This document shows positions 34,763-44,442 of a DNA stretch of 64,000 bases, piece by piece. The translations under genes were made by a program, and so were the position numbers. The stretch comes from Sphingomonadales bacterium (lineage in GTDB: Bacteria; Bacteroidota; Bacteroidia; Flavobacteriales_D; Crocinitomicaceae), in contig VHBC01000001.1 of NCBI GenBank assembly GCA_016872115.1, positions 62,001-126,000 of the forward strand, in the 5' to 3' direction. Position 1 is the first letter of the stretch, and every line of letters starts with the position of its first letter. The notes under the pieces were generated by a model, which saw only the letters and a program-made list of their open reading frames with translations, made no database searches and was not told the DNA's origin.

Positions 34763-37531
34763 ATGAGAGTGTATTTGTTTGTTATTCTTTTTTCTATCTT
34801 TTGCATTGCGAACAGTTTAAATGCCCAAACATATGTTTTTGGTCAACTAACTGGCTCCCCAAATATGATAACCACTGGTTGGAACCTCAACGGAAATGCC
34901 GCTATTGGCGATACACCAGGTGATATCGACAATTTTCCAAACGAGTTGATCCTCACCAATGCCAACAACAATCAGTCGGGTGGTATTTTTTACAATACCC
35001 CAATTAACTTATCTATCTGCCAGAAATGGACTGTCGAATTTGATTATCGAATATGGGGTGGAAGCGCTGCAGATGGTCTAGCCTTCTGTTTTTTGAGTGT
35101 CCCACCAGCTGGATTTGTTTCCGGAGGTGGTGTAGGCATTCCAGGCACAGCAAATGGTTTAAAAGTGGTTTTGGATACCTGGAATAATTGTGGAGGTCCA
35201 AACCCAGAGCTTCAAATATATAGTGGTGTAGGTTATGACGAATGCATTGCAGGAATTGTCAAATTAGAAAATACCACAGGTAATTTAAATTTTGTAAGAA
35301 GTAATTCCTATCAGCCAGTAAAAATCACTTACAATAACGGACTGATTGCTCTTTTTATAAATAATATTCAATACCTTACAGCAAATTTTACAATCGGTTT
35401 TACTGGTTATATGGGTTTCACGGCAAGCACCGGAGGTGCTACTGATCAGCACTCAATTCGCAATGTCATTATCTATACAGATCAGGCACAATCCAATGCA
35501 GGAGTCGATGTGACAACTTGCTCAAATGATCCAGTAAGTATCGGTGTAGCACCCAACGTGGCCAATAGTTATTCCTGGTCGCCCGCAACTGGGCTATCTT
35601 CGGCAAGCGTGGCTAACCCGATTGTAACCCTTCCAAATACCACTGGTGCCACTATTACCCAAACCTACACAGTGACTACATCCCTTGCCAATGCGCCAGG
35701 CTTGTGTCCAACCACGGATCAAGTAGTAGTGACCGTACATCCGGAATACAACATTTCGAGTAATATCACCTCTTGTTCTGGACAATACATCTTGAATGGT
35801 CAAATAATAACCCAATCGGGTACATATAACACGGCCCTCACTACGGTTTTTGGTTGTGATTCTCTGGTCAACCTGAACATAACGATTTTATCCGCACCAG
35901 TTGTAAATACTGGTCAAAATATAACCCTTTGTTCCGGTGAAATTGGTAATTTAGGTATGTCTCCACAGGTTGGCTATAGTTACAGTTGGTCTCCCAACAC
36001 AGGTTTAAGCGCAGCAAATGTAGCCAACCCTACTGTGCAACTATCGAATATGAATTCCAATGCCCCCATTGTCCAAACTTACACGCTTACTGTAACCGAC
36101 AACAATAGTTCAGCGGGCTGTTCAGCAAGCGCACAGGTAGGCGTCACTATTTTTCCTGAACACCAAAATATCATTCAAGATACTCTTTGTAATGGTGGGC
36201 CTTTTTATTACAATGGTCAAGCTTATGCTCAGAGTGGCATTTATATAGATTCTTCACAGACTTCCTCCGGATGTGATTCCATAACTACTATCCAAATAGC
36301 TATTTCACAAACTCCTGTTTTCAATATCGATGATACGCTCATTTGTATTGGCCAACAAATCATTGTTTTTCCACAAAGCACTTTCTCAAACATTACCTAC
36401 AGCTGGTTGGCTCAAAGTACAACAAATGCAGTTATTGCGCCAAGCCTTTCGCTAACACCAGCCCAGACTGTTAGTTATATGGTCTCGGCTATTGACTCAT
36501 TTTTGTGTTATTACACGGATAATTTTACTCTTACTGTAGCACCATTGCCGCTATTAAGTTTAAGCGCAAATCAGATTACTTTATGCGCCCACGATACACT
36601 TCAGTTGACGGCAAGCGGTGCCAATGCCTACACTTGGATCGGTCCGGTATCTTTCGCTAACAACAATCAGAATCAAAGTGTCATTCTTCCTGTAACGGGT
36701 GTTTATCAAGTAACTGGAATCACCCAAAATGGTTGTCAAGATAGTTTAGCAGTAAGTATTACAGTGAATCCAGTACCTCAATTGCAAATTACTCCTGACC
36801 AAGGAATTTGCCCAGGATTCTCTGCAAATATCAATGTGAGTGGGGCCGTAAATTATCTTTGGGACAACATTGCTATTTCGGGAGATGGAGGAACAGTTAC
36901 GCCGATTTCAACAACAACTTATCAGGTGATCGGACTCAACGTGTTTAATTGCCTTGATACAGCTAGTACAACCGTAAACGTGTATCCACAGCCTAGCGCG
37001 AGCTTTACTGCAAGCCCTTTGATTTTAACCAACGATGATCCTACGGTTTCATTTACATCCCTTGCACAAAATGCAGCCAACACTATTTGGGATTTCGGAG
37101 ATGGGTCCACTTTACAAAGTAATCAAAATCAATTTGACTACACGTATCCTTTTGTAGAGGACCAAACATATACCGTCACGCTCACTGTAGAAAGCGCAGA
37201 GGGTTGTATTGATCAGAGCCAAGTTCAAATTCAAATTAAAGGAGGCATCATCTATTATGTACCCAACACGTTTACTCCTGATGGCGATGCTTTCAACAAC
37301 CTTTTTACACCGATTTTTACTACTGGGTTTGATCCGGAGTCATTTCATATGACCATCTTAAACCGTTGGGGTGAAATCGTTTTTGAATCTTTTGATCCCA
37401 AAGGTGGTTGGGATGGCAAAATTGATATTTATGATGCTCAAGAGGGCACCTATACATATATTATCGCATTCAAAACGGTGAACAGTGACGAAATGAAAAG
37501 TGTCACTGGTCATGTTTTATTACTGCGTTAG
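34763..37531 (+). CDS. Secreted T9SS protein: L-type lectin-like domain, repeats, PKD-like domain, CHU_C sorting domain
   Basis: A 922-residue secreted protein. Signal peptide 1-22 ends NSLNAQ. Residues about 23-235 look like an L-type (legume/ERGIC-type) lectin sandwich: WTVEFDYRIWGG, DGLAFCFLSVPPAGF and VVLDTWNN. Then come two copies of a roughly 120-residue unit, each with SWSPxTGLS-x-A-x-x-ANP and each ending in a CxG-YxxNGQ...GCDS repeat, further Ig-like units, a PKD-like unit (about 745-825, TIWDFGDGS), and the CHU_C domain from about 830 (VPNTFTPDGDAFNNLFTPIF, ILNRWGEIVFES). This C-terminus targets type B cargo of the type IX system. Adhesion to surface sugars is a likely role by domain content. 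Its partner starts four bases downstream. Confidence 0.9.
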   Translation: MRVYLFVILFSIFCIANSLNAQTYVFGQLTGSPNMITTGWNLNGNAAIGDTPGDIDNFPNELILTNANNNQSGGIFYNTPINLSICQKWTVEFDYRIWGGSAADGLAFCFLSVPPAGFVSGGGVGIPGTANGLKVVLDTWNNCGGPNPELQIYSGVGYDECIAGIVKLENTTGNLNFVRSNSYQPVKITYNNGLIALFINNIQYLTANFTIGFTGYMGFTASTGGATDQHSIRNVIIYTDQAQSNAGVDVTTCSNDPVSIGVAPNVANSYSWSPATGLSSASVANPIVTLPNTTGATITQTYTVTTSLANAPGLCPTTDQVVVTVHPEYNISSNITSCSGQYILNGQIITQSGTYNTALTTVFGCDSLVNLNITILSAPVVNTGQNITLCSGEIGNLGMSPQVGYSYSWSPNTGLSAANVANPTVQLSNMNSNAPIVQTYTLTVTDNNSSAGCSASAQVGVTIFPEHQNIIQDTLCNGGPFYYNGQAYAQSGIYIDSSQTSSGCDSITTIQIAISQTPVFNIDDTLICIGQQIIVFPQSTFSNITYSWLAQSTTNAVIAPSLSLTPAQTVSYMVSAIDSFLCYYTDNFTLTVAPLPLLSLSANQITLCAHDTLQLTASGANAYTWIGPVSFANNNQNQSVILPVTGVYQVTGITQNGCQDSLAVSITVNPVPQLQITPDQGICPGFSANINVSGAVNYLWDNIAISGDGGTVTPISTTTYQVIGLNVFNCLDTASTTVNVYPQPSASFTASPLILTNDDPTVSFTSLAQNAANTIWDFGDGSTLQSNQNQFDYTYPFVEDQTYTVTLTVESAEGCIDQSQVQIQIKGGIIYYVPNTFTPDGDAFNNLFTPIFTTGFDPESFHMTILNRWGEIVFESFDPKGGWDGKIDIYDAQEGTYTYIIAFKTVNSDEMKSVTGHVLLLR

Positions 37532-37535
37532 GTTT

Positions 37536-40292
37536 ATGGTAAAAAGAATACTAAGTGGTTTACTTTTCATTGTCTTTTGGAGTGCTGCACATGCGCAGTC
37601 AATTGGCGGTATTGTCAATACCTATGTCGCCGTTACAAATATTACTCTCAATAGCGTAACGGTAACAAGTAGTAATGGTTTCGCTGTAGGTGACCGTGTA
37701 TTGCTCATCCAAATGAAAGGTGCTACTATCAACCAAACCAATACAGCAAGTTTTGGTCAGGTCACCGCAATTGGTTCAGCTGGGAATTTTGAGTTCACTA
37801 ACATTGCGAGTATTTCTGGAAATACCATTACTTTCATTACCAATCTATGTAAACCTTTTTCAGTAGCGGGCCAACTGCAACTTATTCGCATTCCAGTCTA
37901 CAATCAGGCAACCATTAACGCAGTGGTGACTTCCAGTCCATGGAATGGCTCCATTGGAGGTGTGGTAGCCATAGAAGCAACCACCAGCTTGACATTCAAC
38001 AACATTATTGATGTCAGTGGAAAAGGATTTATAGGTGGCGCAGTAACCTCTGGGGGTTTCGCGTGTAACGATCCGAACTTTGCTAGCGCCGGCACCAACG
38101 CGGGTAAAAAAGGTGAGGGAATTGCCATTGCACCACTCAATCTCGCTGGCAACCGTGCGCCTTTAGCTAATGGTGGCGGCGGCTCTAACTCTGGCAACCC
38201 TGGTGCGGGTGGTGGTGCAAATGGTGGTGTTGGTGGCAGGGGCGGCAATCAATTCTCGGGTTCTTGTCCAGTGAATACAGCTTACGGCATGGGCGCTTAC
38301 AGTCAAAGTTATGCCACTTACCGCGCATTTTTAGGTGGCGGTGGTGGCGGTGGTTACAAAGACAACGGGCTCAATGCGACCAACGGTTCTAACGGCGGCG
38401 GAATTGTCTTTATTATCACGCCAACAATCAGTGGCAACAACCAAAGTATCAATGCTAGTGGCGCGAACGTCATTGGCAATACCGATTCCGAAGGTGCTGG
38501 AGGAGGAGGTGCTGGTGGCTGTGTTTATTTGCTATCACAAACCGTGAATTCAAATCTGAATGTCAATGTAAGCGGTGGCAACGGCGGCAACATTTTTAGT
38601 ACTTTGTGGTCTTCTGCTTGCCACGGCCCAGGTGGCGGTGGAGGCGGTGGAGCTGTTGTTTTTCAACAAGCCGCACTACCTGCAAACGTAAGTCCAATTT
38701 TGACAGGCGGCAATCCGGGTTCTGTCTTGCATACTGGACCGGCTTGTGCCGGAACAAACTTTGGTGCCCAAGCAGGGGCGTCAGGTATTTTGGTCTACAA
38801 TTACATGCCTCCAAGCCCAGGTGCACCGCCCAATCTTGGATCCGATACACTCATTTGTGCGGGTACTTCCTTTACTTTGCAACCAGATTCAAGCTACGCA
38901 TCATACGCCTGGAGCAACGGTGCCACGACGCCATCTATTGTAGTCAATGGTCCGGGAACCTATTGGCTCGATGTACCAAGTGGCTGCGCTTTGGCCAGAG
39001 ATTCGATTGTTGTGAGTGTACAACAACCTATCTTAGATTTGGGTCCAGACCTTGCTCTTTGTGCCGGAGATTCCTCCTTGATTCAGCAAAATACGTCGTT
39101 TAGCAGCTATTTGTGGTCCACAGGTGCAACAAGTGCTGCAATTTACGCAAGTACTCCAGGAACATACTCATTAACCGTTACCGACAATTTGGGTTGTGTG
39201 GCCACCGATCAAATCAACGTCGTGGTTTTGCAACCCGACTCCTCTGCGAGTTCAATGAATTTATGCGTCGGCTCCTCATATGATTTTTATGGTCAAATAA
39301 TAACGAACGCCGGATTGTACACAGCTATACTCAGCAATCAGAATGGTTGTGATTCAATCGTTACGTTAAATGTCAACTTAGAATCGGATACAACACTGCT
39401 CTCGATTACCATTTGTGCGGATTCCATATTGAATTTTAATGGCCTAAGCATTAGTGCACCTGGCGTATATACGGTTCATTTGCTCAATCAAAATGGTTGT
39501 GATTCTACAATTATTTTATCGCTTAACGAGTGGGCGCTGCCAATTGTAAGTGTGCCCGATACATTTGTTTGTGCCAATACTTGTGTAGATATCTTCCCTT
39601 CTGGCGGCCTGACTTACACTTGGAGTGTGCCTCAAAATGCGAATGGTAGCATAACGGTTTGCCCTAGTCAAACAACAAGTTATCAGGTTATAGGTACGGA
39701 TCTAAACGGCTGTGAATCTTTACCTGTTCAAGCTACGGTTCAAATCGATCCTATTCCAGTTCCTAATTTTTATATCGACCCAGATCAAGTAGAAATCGAT
39801 GATCCGGTTATTACCATTTACAACGTGACACCTGGTAATTTGAATCACTTATGGAATGTGAACGGCGTCGTTTTTGAAAATTCGAATGGTAGTTTTAATT
39901 TTGAGTTGCCATTTACCGAAGGCACTTACAGCATACAACTGGTGAGTTCCACAGATTTGGGTTGTACAGATTCTTTAACATTAACTGCCACCGTCATGAA
40001 CAACATCGCGGTGTATGTTCCAAATGCCTTTACTCCTGATGGCAGCGAGTTCAACACGGTGTTTTTTCCTGTTTTTTCAACTGGATTTATTCCAAAAGGA
40101 TATCAATTTTCGATTTTTAATCGTTGGGGAGAAATTATTTTCTATAGTGCCAATCCCAATGCTTATTGGGATGGTGCAATGGCGAACGGTACGGATTGCC
40201 CGGATGGTGTTTATAATTATTTAATTGAATATCAACAGACGCAAAAAGGAGAGCCTATTCGCATCTTGGGCTTTGTCCATTTGTTGAGATAA
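37536..40292 (+). CDS. Secreted T9SS protein with glycine-rich region and CHU_C sorting domain
   Basis: A 918-residue secreted protein. The signal peptide ends SAAHAQ (about 21). Residues about 22-160 form a conserved beta domain (AVGDRVLLIQMKGATIN). Residues about 165-390 are glycine-rich with many GGGG runs, possibly a polyglycine-II-like fold. Ig-like units follow (SYASYAWSNGATTPSI, SSYLWSTGATSA), then two repeats ending NQNGCDSIVTLNV and NQNGCDSTIILSL that resemble those of the upstream protein, and a CHU_C domain (VPNAFTPDGSEFNTVFFPVF, IFNRWGEIIFYS). An in-frame ATG at 37500 lies inside the upstream gene and is rejected. The two genes are one transcription unit ending at the terminator at 40293. 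Confidence 0.9.
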   Translation: MVKRILSGLLFIVFWSAAHAQSIGGIVNTYVAVTNITLNSVTVTSSNGFAVGDRVLLIQMKGATINQTNTASFGQVTAIGSAGNFEFTNIASISGNTITFITNLCKPFSVAGQLQLIRIPVYNQATINAVVTSSPWNGSIGGVVAIEATTSLTFNNIIDVSGKGFIGGAVTSGGFACNDPNFASAGTNAGKKGEGIAIAPLNLAGNRAPLANGGGGSNSGNPGAGGGANGGVGGRGGNQFSGSCPVNTAYGMGAYSQSYATYRAFLGGGGGGGYKDNGLNATNGSNGGGIVFIITPTISGNNQSINASGANVIGNTDSEGAGGGGAGGCVYLLSQTVNSNLNVNVSGGNGGNIFSTLWSSACHGPGGGGGGGAVVFQQAALPANVSPILTGGNPGSVLHTGPACAGTNFGAQAGASGILVYNYMPPSPGAPPNLGSDTLICAGTSFTLQPDSSYASYAWSNGATTPSIVVNGPGTYWLDVPSGCALARDSIVVSVQQPILDLGPDLALCAGDSSLIQQNTSFSSYLWSTGATSAAIYASTPGTYSLTVTDNLGCVATDQINVVVLQPDSSASSMNLCVGSSYDFYGQIITNAGLYTAILSNQNGCDSIVTLNVNLESDTTLLSITICADSILNFNGLSISAPGVYTVHLLNQNGCDSTIILSLNEWALPIVSVPDTFVCANTCVDIFPSGGLTYTWSVPQNANGSITVCPSQTTSYQVIGTDLNGCESLPVQATVQIDPIPVPNFYIDPDQVEIDDPVITIYNVTPGNLNHLWNVNGVVFENSNGSFNFELPFTEGTYSIQLVSSTDLGCTDSLTLTATVMNNIAVYVPNAFTPDGSEFNTVFFPVFSTGFIPKGYQFSIFNRWGEIIFYSANPNAYWDGAMANGTDCPDGVYNYLIEYQQTQKGEPIRILGFVHLLR

Positions 40293-40318
40293 AAAAAAGC
40301 CCCGGATGAGGCTTTTTT
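40293..40318. terminator. Bidirectional terminator between the T9SS genes and DUF2795 gene
   Basis: AAAAAAGCC (40293-40301), an eight-base loop, and GGCTTTTTT (40310-40318). The A and T runs flank the stem, so it can end transcription in both directions; it lies just after the T9SS stop and just beyond the end of the convergent DUF2795 gene. Confidence 0.8.
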
Positions 40319-40327
40319 AAAGGTTTT

Positions 40328-40549
40328 TTAATATTCATCTTCGTTGAAGAGAAAGTCTTCTCTTGATGGATAATCTGGCCATATTTCTTCGATGCTTTCA
40401 TACATGTCCCCTTCGTCTTCAAGGTCTTGTAGGTTTTCTACGACTTCTAGTGGGGCGCCCGTACGAATGGCAAAATCAATGAGTTCTTCTTTAGTGGCAG
40501 GCCACGGTGCGTCTTCAAGATAGGAGGCAAGTTCCAGTGTCCAGTACAT
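40328..40549 (-). CDS. DUF2795 domain-containing protein
   Basis: A 73-residue acidic protein starting YWTLELASYLEDAPWPATK and with IRTGAPLEVVENLQDLED. This sequence is extremely conserved in Bacteroidetes and belongs to DUF2795, whose role is unknown. It has its own promoter and shares a terminator with the T9SS genes, so it is a single-gene unit. Confidence 0.88.
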   Translation of the reverse strand: MYWTLELASYLEDAPWPATKEELIDFAIRTGAPLEVVENLQDLEDEGDMYESIEEIWPDYPSREDFLFNEDEY

Positions 40550-40577
40550 GAGTCTTTATTTTAGGTTTAATTTTTGG

Positions 40578-40607
40578 CAAAAGTAATTTTTATTTCCAAA
40601 AATCCAA
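40578..40607 (-). promoter_or_regulatory. Promoter of the DUF2795 gene (Bacteroidetes type)
   Basis: On the minus strand TTG (40607-40605), a 19-base spacer, then TACTTTTG (40585-40578), a full consensus match 28 bases before the ATG. Confidence 0.75.
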
Positions 40608-40633
40608 GCCTTCGTCGTAAAAACAAGGAAAAA

Positions 40634-41182
40634 TTAATGTCTTGGCGTCCAAGTTTGTTCTGTTGAACCTGCGTCATGGTTGATTTTTCGAGCCAAAACA
40701 AAAAGATAGTCACTGAGTCGGTTCAAATAAGCAAGCACCAATTCTTGAACACCTTCAAGTTCATCTAGTGTGACCACCATGCGTTCGGCGCGCCTACAAA
40801 TACAACGCGCAACATGCGTATGTGCACTATTTATGTGTCCACCCGGTAAGATAAATGCAGTGAGCTCAGGCAAAGCTTCATCCATAATATCCATCCAGTG
40901 CTCTAATTTTTGAACATCAGATTCGTTTAAATCAGGAAGTTGCATTTTAGATTTTTCTGGATCTGCTGCTAAATGAGATCCGATCGTAAAAAGGCGATCT
41001 TGAATTTCTCGGAGTTGTTCAATATAACGCTTGTCTAGGTCTAGGGTGCTGATAAGCCCAATGTAAGAATTGAGTTCGTCGATGGTGCCATAAGCCTCTA
41101 TTCGGACATCTCCTTTAGAAACGCGTGTTCCGCCGATGAGTCCAGTGCTGCCTTGATCTCCTTTTTTGGTATAAATTTTCAT
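40634..41182 (-). CDS. Cob(I)yrinic acid a,c-diamide adenosyltransferase, PduO type
   Basis: Transfers the adenosyl group from ATP to cob(I)alamin. The 182-residue protein has the PduO N-terminal motif KIYTKKGDQGSTGLIGGTRV (ATP site), KGDVRIEAYGTIDELNSYIG, and FILPGGHINSAHTHVARCIC with RRAER. The start at 41182 overlaps the ispH stop (ATGA); a 17-residue longer frame lies in ispH. The enzyme implies use of adenosylcobalamin, for example by methylmalonyl-CoA mutase, though no B12 enzyme is in the window. Confidence 0.93.
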   Translation of the reverse strand: MKIYTKKGDQGSTGLIGGTRVSKGDVRIEAYGTIDELNSYIGLISTLDLDKRYIEQLREIQDRLFTIGSHLAADPEKSKMQLPDLNESDVQKLEHWMDIMDEALPELTAFILPGGHINSAHTHVARCICRRAERMVVTLDELEGVQELVLAYLNRLSDYLFVLARKINHDAGSTEQTWTPRH

Positions 41183-42399
41183 GCTTGATGGTTCAAGAGT
41201 AAAGTCGAAATTTGTGTGGCGTCGTAACGACAAGCTAATAAGCGTTCCATTACCGCCTCTAGAATGCTATCGGGGCAAGATGCACCTGAGGTCAAAACAA
41301 TGCGCAATTGCGTTTGCGTTGGTAAAAATGCTTCGGTTAGCTTTAAATGCTTTTGGTGGTAGTCAAAATGCTGAATGTATTCATTTTGAATTTCAGCGGC
41401 GTCTTTGATGTAATAGGTTTTGAATTTTTGTTCGAGCAGCTCTACTAAATGACTAGTGTTTGAACTGTTGTACCCGCCTACAACGATTGCTAGGTCAGCC
41501 TCTTGCTCTAATAAACTAAGTGTAGCCGATTGGTTGTCGTTGGTTGCATAACAGAGGGTATCTCGGGTATCTGCCATGTGTTCTTTGATAGCGTCATCGC
41601 CGTAGAGCGCAATGTATGTTTGTCTTAAGAAATCTGTGATTTCTTGGGTTTCTGAAGCCAACATGGTGGTTTGATTGACTACACCAATTTTGTTTAAATG
41701 TTGTTCGGGATCAAAGCCCGGCGTGTGTTTTCCTTTAAAAAAAGCATGGAATTCAGCACTAGTTTTGTTTTTGGTGATTACTTGTGCCAGGAAGTTTGCT
41801 TCTTGTTGGTTTTTAATGACCAATGCGTGTCCAGATGCCGCAGCATGAGAAAAGGTAGCACGCGTTTCTTCGTGGTCATGTTTGCCATGGATAATGATGG
41901 TGTGGGCTGTTTGTCCTAACTTTTCGGAACGGTTCCATACTTTTTCGACAAACGGACAAGTTGTGTTGTAGGTCTGAACATCGATTCCTAATTCTTTGAG
42001 TTGCTGCTCAATTTCAAGAGTAGTACCAAATGCGGGGATCAGAACGACGTCGTTGGGTGTGAGGCTTTCAAATGCAATGAGTTGTTTTCCGTGGGTATCT
42101 TGTAAGAACTGAATCCCGTTGGTTTGAAGGTCTTCGTTGACCGCTGGGTTGTGTATCATTTGCGAAAGCAAGAAAATTCGTTTTCCTGGGTTCTCGGCGA
42201 TAGCTTTGTAACTGCGTTCTATTGCGTTTTCTACACCATAACAGAATCCAAAGTGTCTGGCGAGTATAAAAGTAAAATTACCCAATTGAATTTCGGTTGG
42301 GCTGAAGTCTTTTTTGCGCGGATCAGCGGCTTTGCGCTGCGCCTTGACTTGACCTAAGATGCCAGAACGGTAAAACGCAGGTACTTCAAATTGTTTCAT
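41179..42399 (-). CDS. ispH: 4-hydroxy-3-methylbut-2-enyl diphosphate reductase
   Basis: Last enzyme of the MEP isoprenoid pathway, with a [4Fe-4S] cluster. The 406-residue protein is the long form, about 90 residues more than E. coli IspH, as in cyanobacteria and many Bacteroidetes. The three cluster cysteines are Cys53 (GFCYGVENAI), Cys148 (TTCPFVEKVW) and about Cys375 (SGASCPDSIL). The substrate motif TRDTLCYATNDNQSA is present in the family's normal place. It supplies the isoprenoid tail of menaquinone made by the men genes at 54-57 kb. Confidence 0.95.
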   Translation of the reverse strand: MKQFEVPAFYRSGILGQVKAQRKAADPRKKDFSPTEIQLGNFTFILARHFGFCYGVENAIERSYKAIAENPGKRIFLLSQMIHNPAVNEDLQTNGIQFLQDTHGKQLIAFESLTPNDVVLIPAFGTTLEIEQQLKELGIDVQTYNTTCPFVEKVWNRSEKLGQTAHTIIIHGKHDHEETRATFSHAAASGHALVIKNQQEANFLAQVITKNKTSAEFHAFFKGKHTPGFDPEQHLNKIGVVNQTTMLASETQEITDFLRQTYIALYGDDAIKEHMADTRDTLCYATNDNQSATLSLLEQEADLAIVVGGYNSSNTSHLVELLEQKFKTYYIKDAAEIQNEYIQHFDYHQKHLKLTEAFLPTQTQLRIVLTSGASCPDSILEAVMERLLACRYDATQISTLLLNHQA

Positions 42400-42434
42400 A
42401 TTTTAAAAACGCATGAGCGCAAATTTAGTTCAGC

Positions 42435-43634
42435 TTAATGTTGCGTACCAGGATATTGTTCAAGTGCAACGCGTAAGCATTCAACAGCAGCTTTCAGATG
42501 CGCTTGATCCAAAACGTAAGCAATTCTTGCTTCGTTGGTTCCAGCGCCTGGTGTGGCATAGAAGCCATCGGCTGGCGCCATCATTACAGTCTGACCGTTG
42601 TGTGAAAACTCCTCGAGCAACCATTGACAAAAATGTGCTGCATTGGAAACAGGGAATTTTGCAACACAATAAAATGCGCCGCTTGGTTTGGGGCAGTATA
42701 CACCCGGAATACTATTGAGGCCTTCTACCATAATGTTTCGTCGAGCAACGTATTCGGCAACGACCTCGTCGAAATAAGATTGAGGTGTTTCTAAAGCGGC
42801 TTCCGCTGCAATTTGGTCTACTGTTGGCGGCGACAAACGCGCTTGGCCAAACTTAAGTGCCGCTTGCATGAATTCATTGTTTTTGGAGATCAATACCCCA
42901 ATTCGCGCGCCACACATAGAGTAGCGCTTGGAGACGGAATCAATCATGACGACATTTTGTTCAAGGCCGCTTAAATTCATGGTTGAGAAGGGTACCGCTC
43001 CGTCGTAGCAAAATTCTCTATAGACTTCGTCGGCAAATAAGAAGAGGTCGTGTTTTTGAACGATATTACTCAGTTCTTCAAGTTCTTGTTGGGAGTATAG
43101 ATAACCAGTAGGGTTCCCAGGGTTGCAAATGATGATTGCTTTTGTTCTTTTAGTTATTTTTGCCTCGATTGCAGCCACAGGAGGTAAGGCAAAACCATTT
43201 TCAATGTGTGCGGTTACCGGAACAACCTTTAGACCCGCCATAACAGCAAAGCCATTGTAATTGGCGTAAAAAGGCTCAGGAATAATCACTTCATCGCCTG
43301 GATTGCAAGCGGTCATGAGTCCAAAAATAAGGGCTTCAGAGCCACCTGTTGTAACGATGATATCTGCGGAATTTACAGGAATACCTTGTTTTTGATAACT
43401 AAGTGCTAATTTTTGGCGATACGACTCAAAACCTGCAGAGTGGCTGTATTCGAGTACTTTGTGTTCCAAATGATGGATGGCGTCGAGTGCCACTTGCGGC
43501 GTTTCGATGTCAGGCTGACCAATATTGAGGTGGTAAACGGTTTTCCCGGCTTTTTTAGCGGCTTCCGCATAGGGCACCAATTTGCGAATGGGCGATGCGG
43601 GCATTTCAATTGCTTTTGCAGACAATAAAGGCAT
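42435..43634 (-). CDS. Aminotransferase class I/II, PLP-dependent
   Basis: A 399-residue fold-type I aminotransferase of the aspartate/tyrosine group. The motifs VYHLNIGQPDIETP, the PLP Tyr/Asn region ICNPGNPTGYLY, LFADEVYREF and the PLP-lysine segment IDSVSKRYSMCGARIG are visible. The start at 43634 (MPLLSAKAIEMPASPIRKLV) is preferred over a TTG at 43655 since the family begins this way. The precise substrate cannot be told. A -7 box TAATTTTG (43660-43653) lies 18 bases upstream. Confidence 0.93.
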   Translation of the reverse strand: MPLLSAKAIEMPASPIRKLVPYAEAAKKAGKTVYHLNIGQPDIETPQVALDAIHHLEHKVLEYSHSAGFESYRQKLALSYQKQGIPVNSADIIVTTGGSEALIFGLMTACNPGDEVIIPEPFYANYNGFAVMAGLKVVPVTAHIENGFALPPVAAIEAKITKRTKAIIICNPGNPTGYLYSQQELEELSNIVQKHDLFLFADEVYREFCYDGAVPFSTMNLSGLEQNVVMIDSVSKRYSMCGARIGVLISKNNEFMQAALKFGQARLSPPTVDQIAAEAALETPQSYFDEVVAEYVARRNIMVEGLNSIPGVYCPKPSGAFYCVAKFPVSNAAHFCQWLLEEFSHNGQTVMMAPADGFYATPGAGTNEARIAYVLDQAHLKAAVECLRVALEQYPGTQH

Positions 43635-43797
43635 GTACTTAAATTTAGTTTCCAAAATTAAGCAATCTTTTTTTTGTGGATTTTTTTATTGTTTTCAAAT
43701 TTTTTATATATTCGCCATATCTAATTTAAATCGCAACGCCTATAGATCAAATTTACCTTTAACCGCTGAAACCACTTTTCTGCACAAAGCGTAAACT

Positions 43798-44397
43798 ATG
43801 ATCTTATCTCAATTAAGCGATTCACAGCTCATCAAAGACTATGTATCTGGAAACGAAGAAGCCTTTGCTGTCTTGCTCAATAGGCATCAAGAAGCCATTT
43901 TTAAATTTATTTACAACAAAATAAAGGATACCGATTTAGCCAACGACCTCTTTCAAGAGACCTTCGTTAAAGTGATCCAAAAGTTAAAATTGGGTGCTTA
44001 TCAAGAAGAAGGTAAGTTCTTGCCTTGGGTGATGCGCATTGCACACAACTTAGTTATTGATCACTATCGCAAGCAAGCCAAACACCGCTTGATTTCAGAG
44101 CGTCATTCTTGGTCAGAAGACTACAATATTTTTCATCGAATTGCCAGCGAAGATGCCAATTACTTGCAACAAACTACGCTAGAAGAAGTTGCCGAACAAC
44201 TCCATGTACTCTTGGGTCACTTACCTGAAAGCCAGCGTGAAATGATTTATATGCGACTTTTTGAAGAACGTTCATTTAAAGAGATTTCCGAAACTGAAGG
44301 AGTTAGTATCAATACGGCTTTGGGTAGAATGCGCTATGCGCTTTTGAATTTGCGCAAAATGATCGATGAACATGCGCTTACAATGGTTCAATCCTAG
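43798..44397 (+). CDS. RNA polymerase sigma-70 factor, ECF subfamily
   Basis: A 199-residue ECF sigma factor. Region 2 spans about 15-85 (AFAVLLNRHQEAIFKFIYNK, DLFQETFVKVIQK, FLPWVMRIAHNLVIDHYRK), and region 4 lies at about 140-190 (LPESQREMIYMRLFEERSFK, ISETEGVSINTALGRMRYAL). No anti-sigma gene is adjacent: ffh follows 45 bases on. Such stand-alone factors are common in Bacteroidetes. What triggers it is unknown. Confidence 0.93.
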   Translation: MILSQLSDSQLIKDYVSGNEEAFAVLLNRHQEAIFKFIYNKIKDTDLANDLFQETFVKVIQKLKLGAYQEEGKFLPWVMRIAHNLVIDHYRKQAKHRLISERHSWSEDYNIFHRIASEDANYLQQTTLEEVAEQLHVLLGHLPESQREMIYMRLFEERSFKEISETEGVSINTALGRMRYALLNLRKMIDEHALTMVQS

Positions 44398-44417
44398 CCC
44401 AATTCAAATAAGCTGCT

Positions 44418-44425
44418 TATCTTTG
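44418..44425 (+). promoter_or_regulatory. -7 promoter box for ffh
   Basis: TATCTTTG, a perfect TAnnTTTG, 17 bases before the ffh ATG at 44443. No clear TTG at the standard distance. Confidence 0.45.
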
Positions 44426-44442
44426 TAGCTCACTTTTGAATT

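Noticed and set aside
38606-39103. Plus-strand reading frame of 165 codons within the glycine-rich protein gene
   Set aside because: Arises from the GC-richer glycine repeats in a second frame; rich in Cys, Arg and Trp, unlike the real proteins here.
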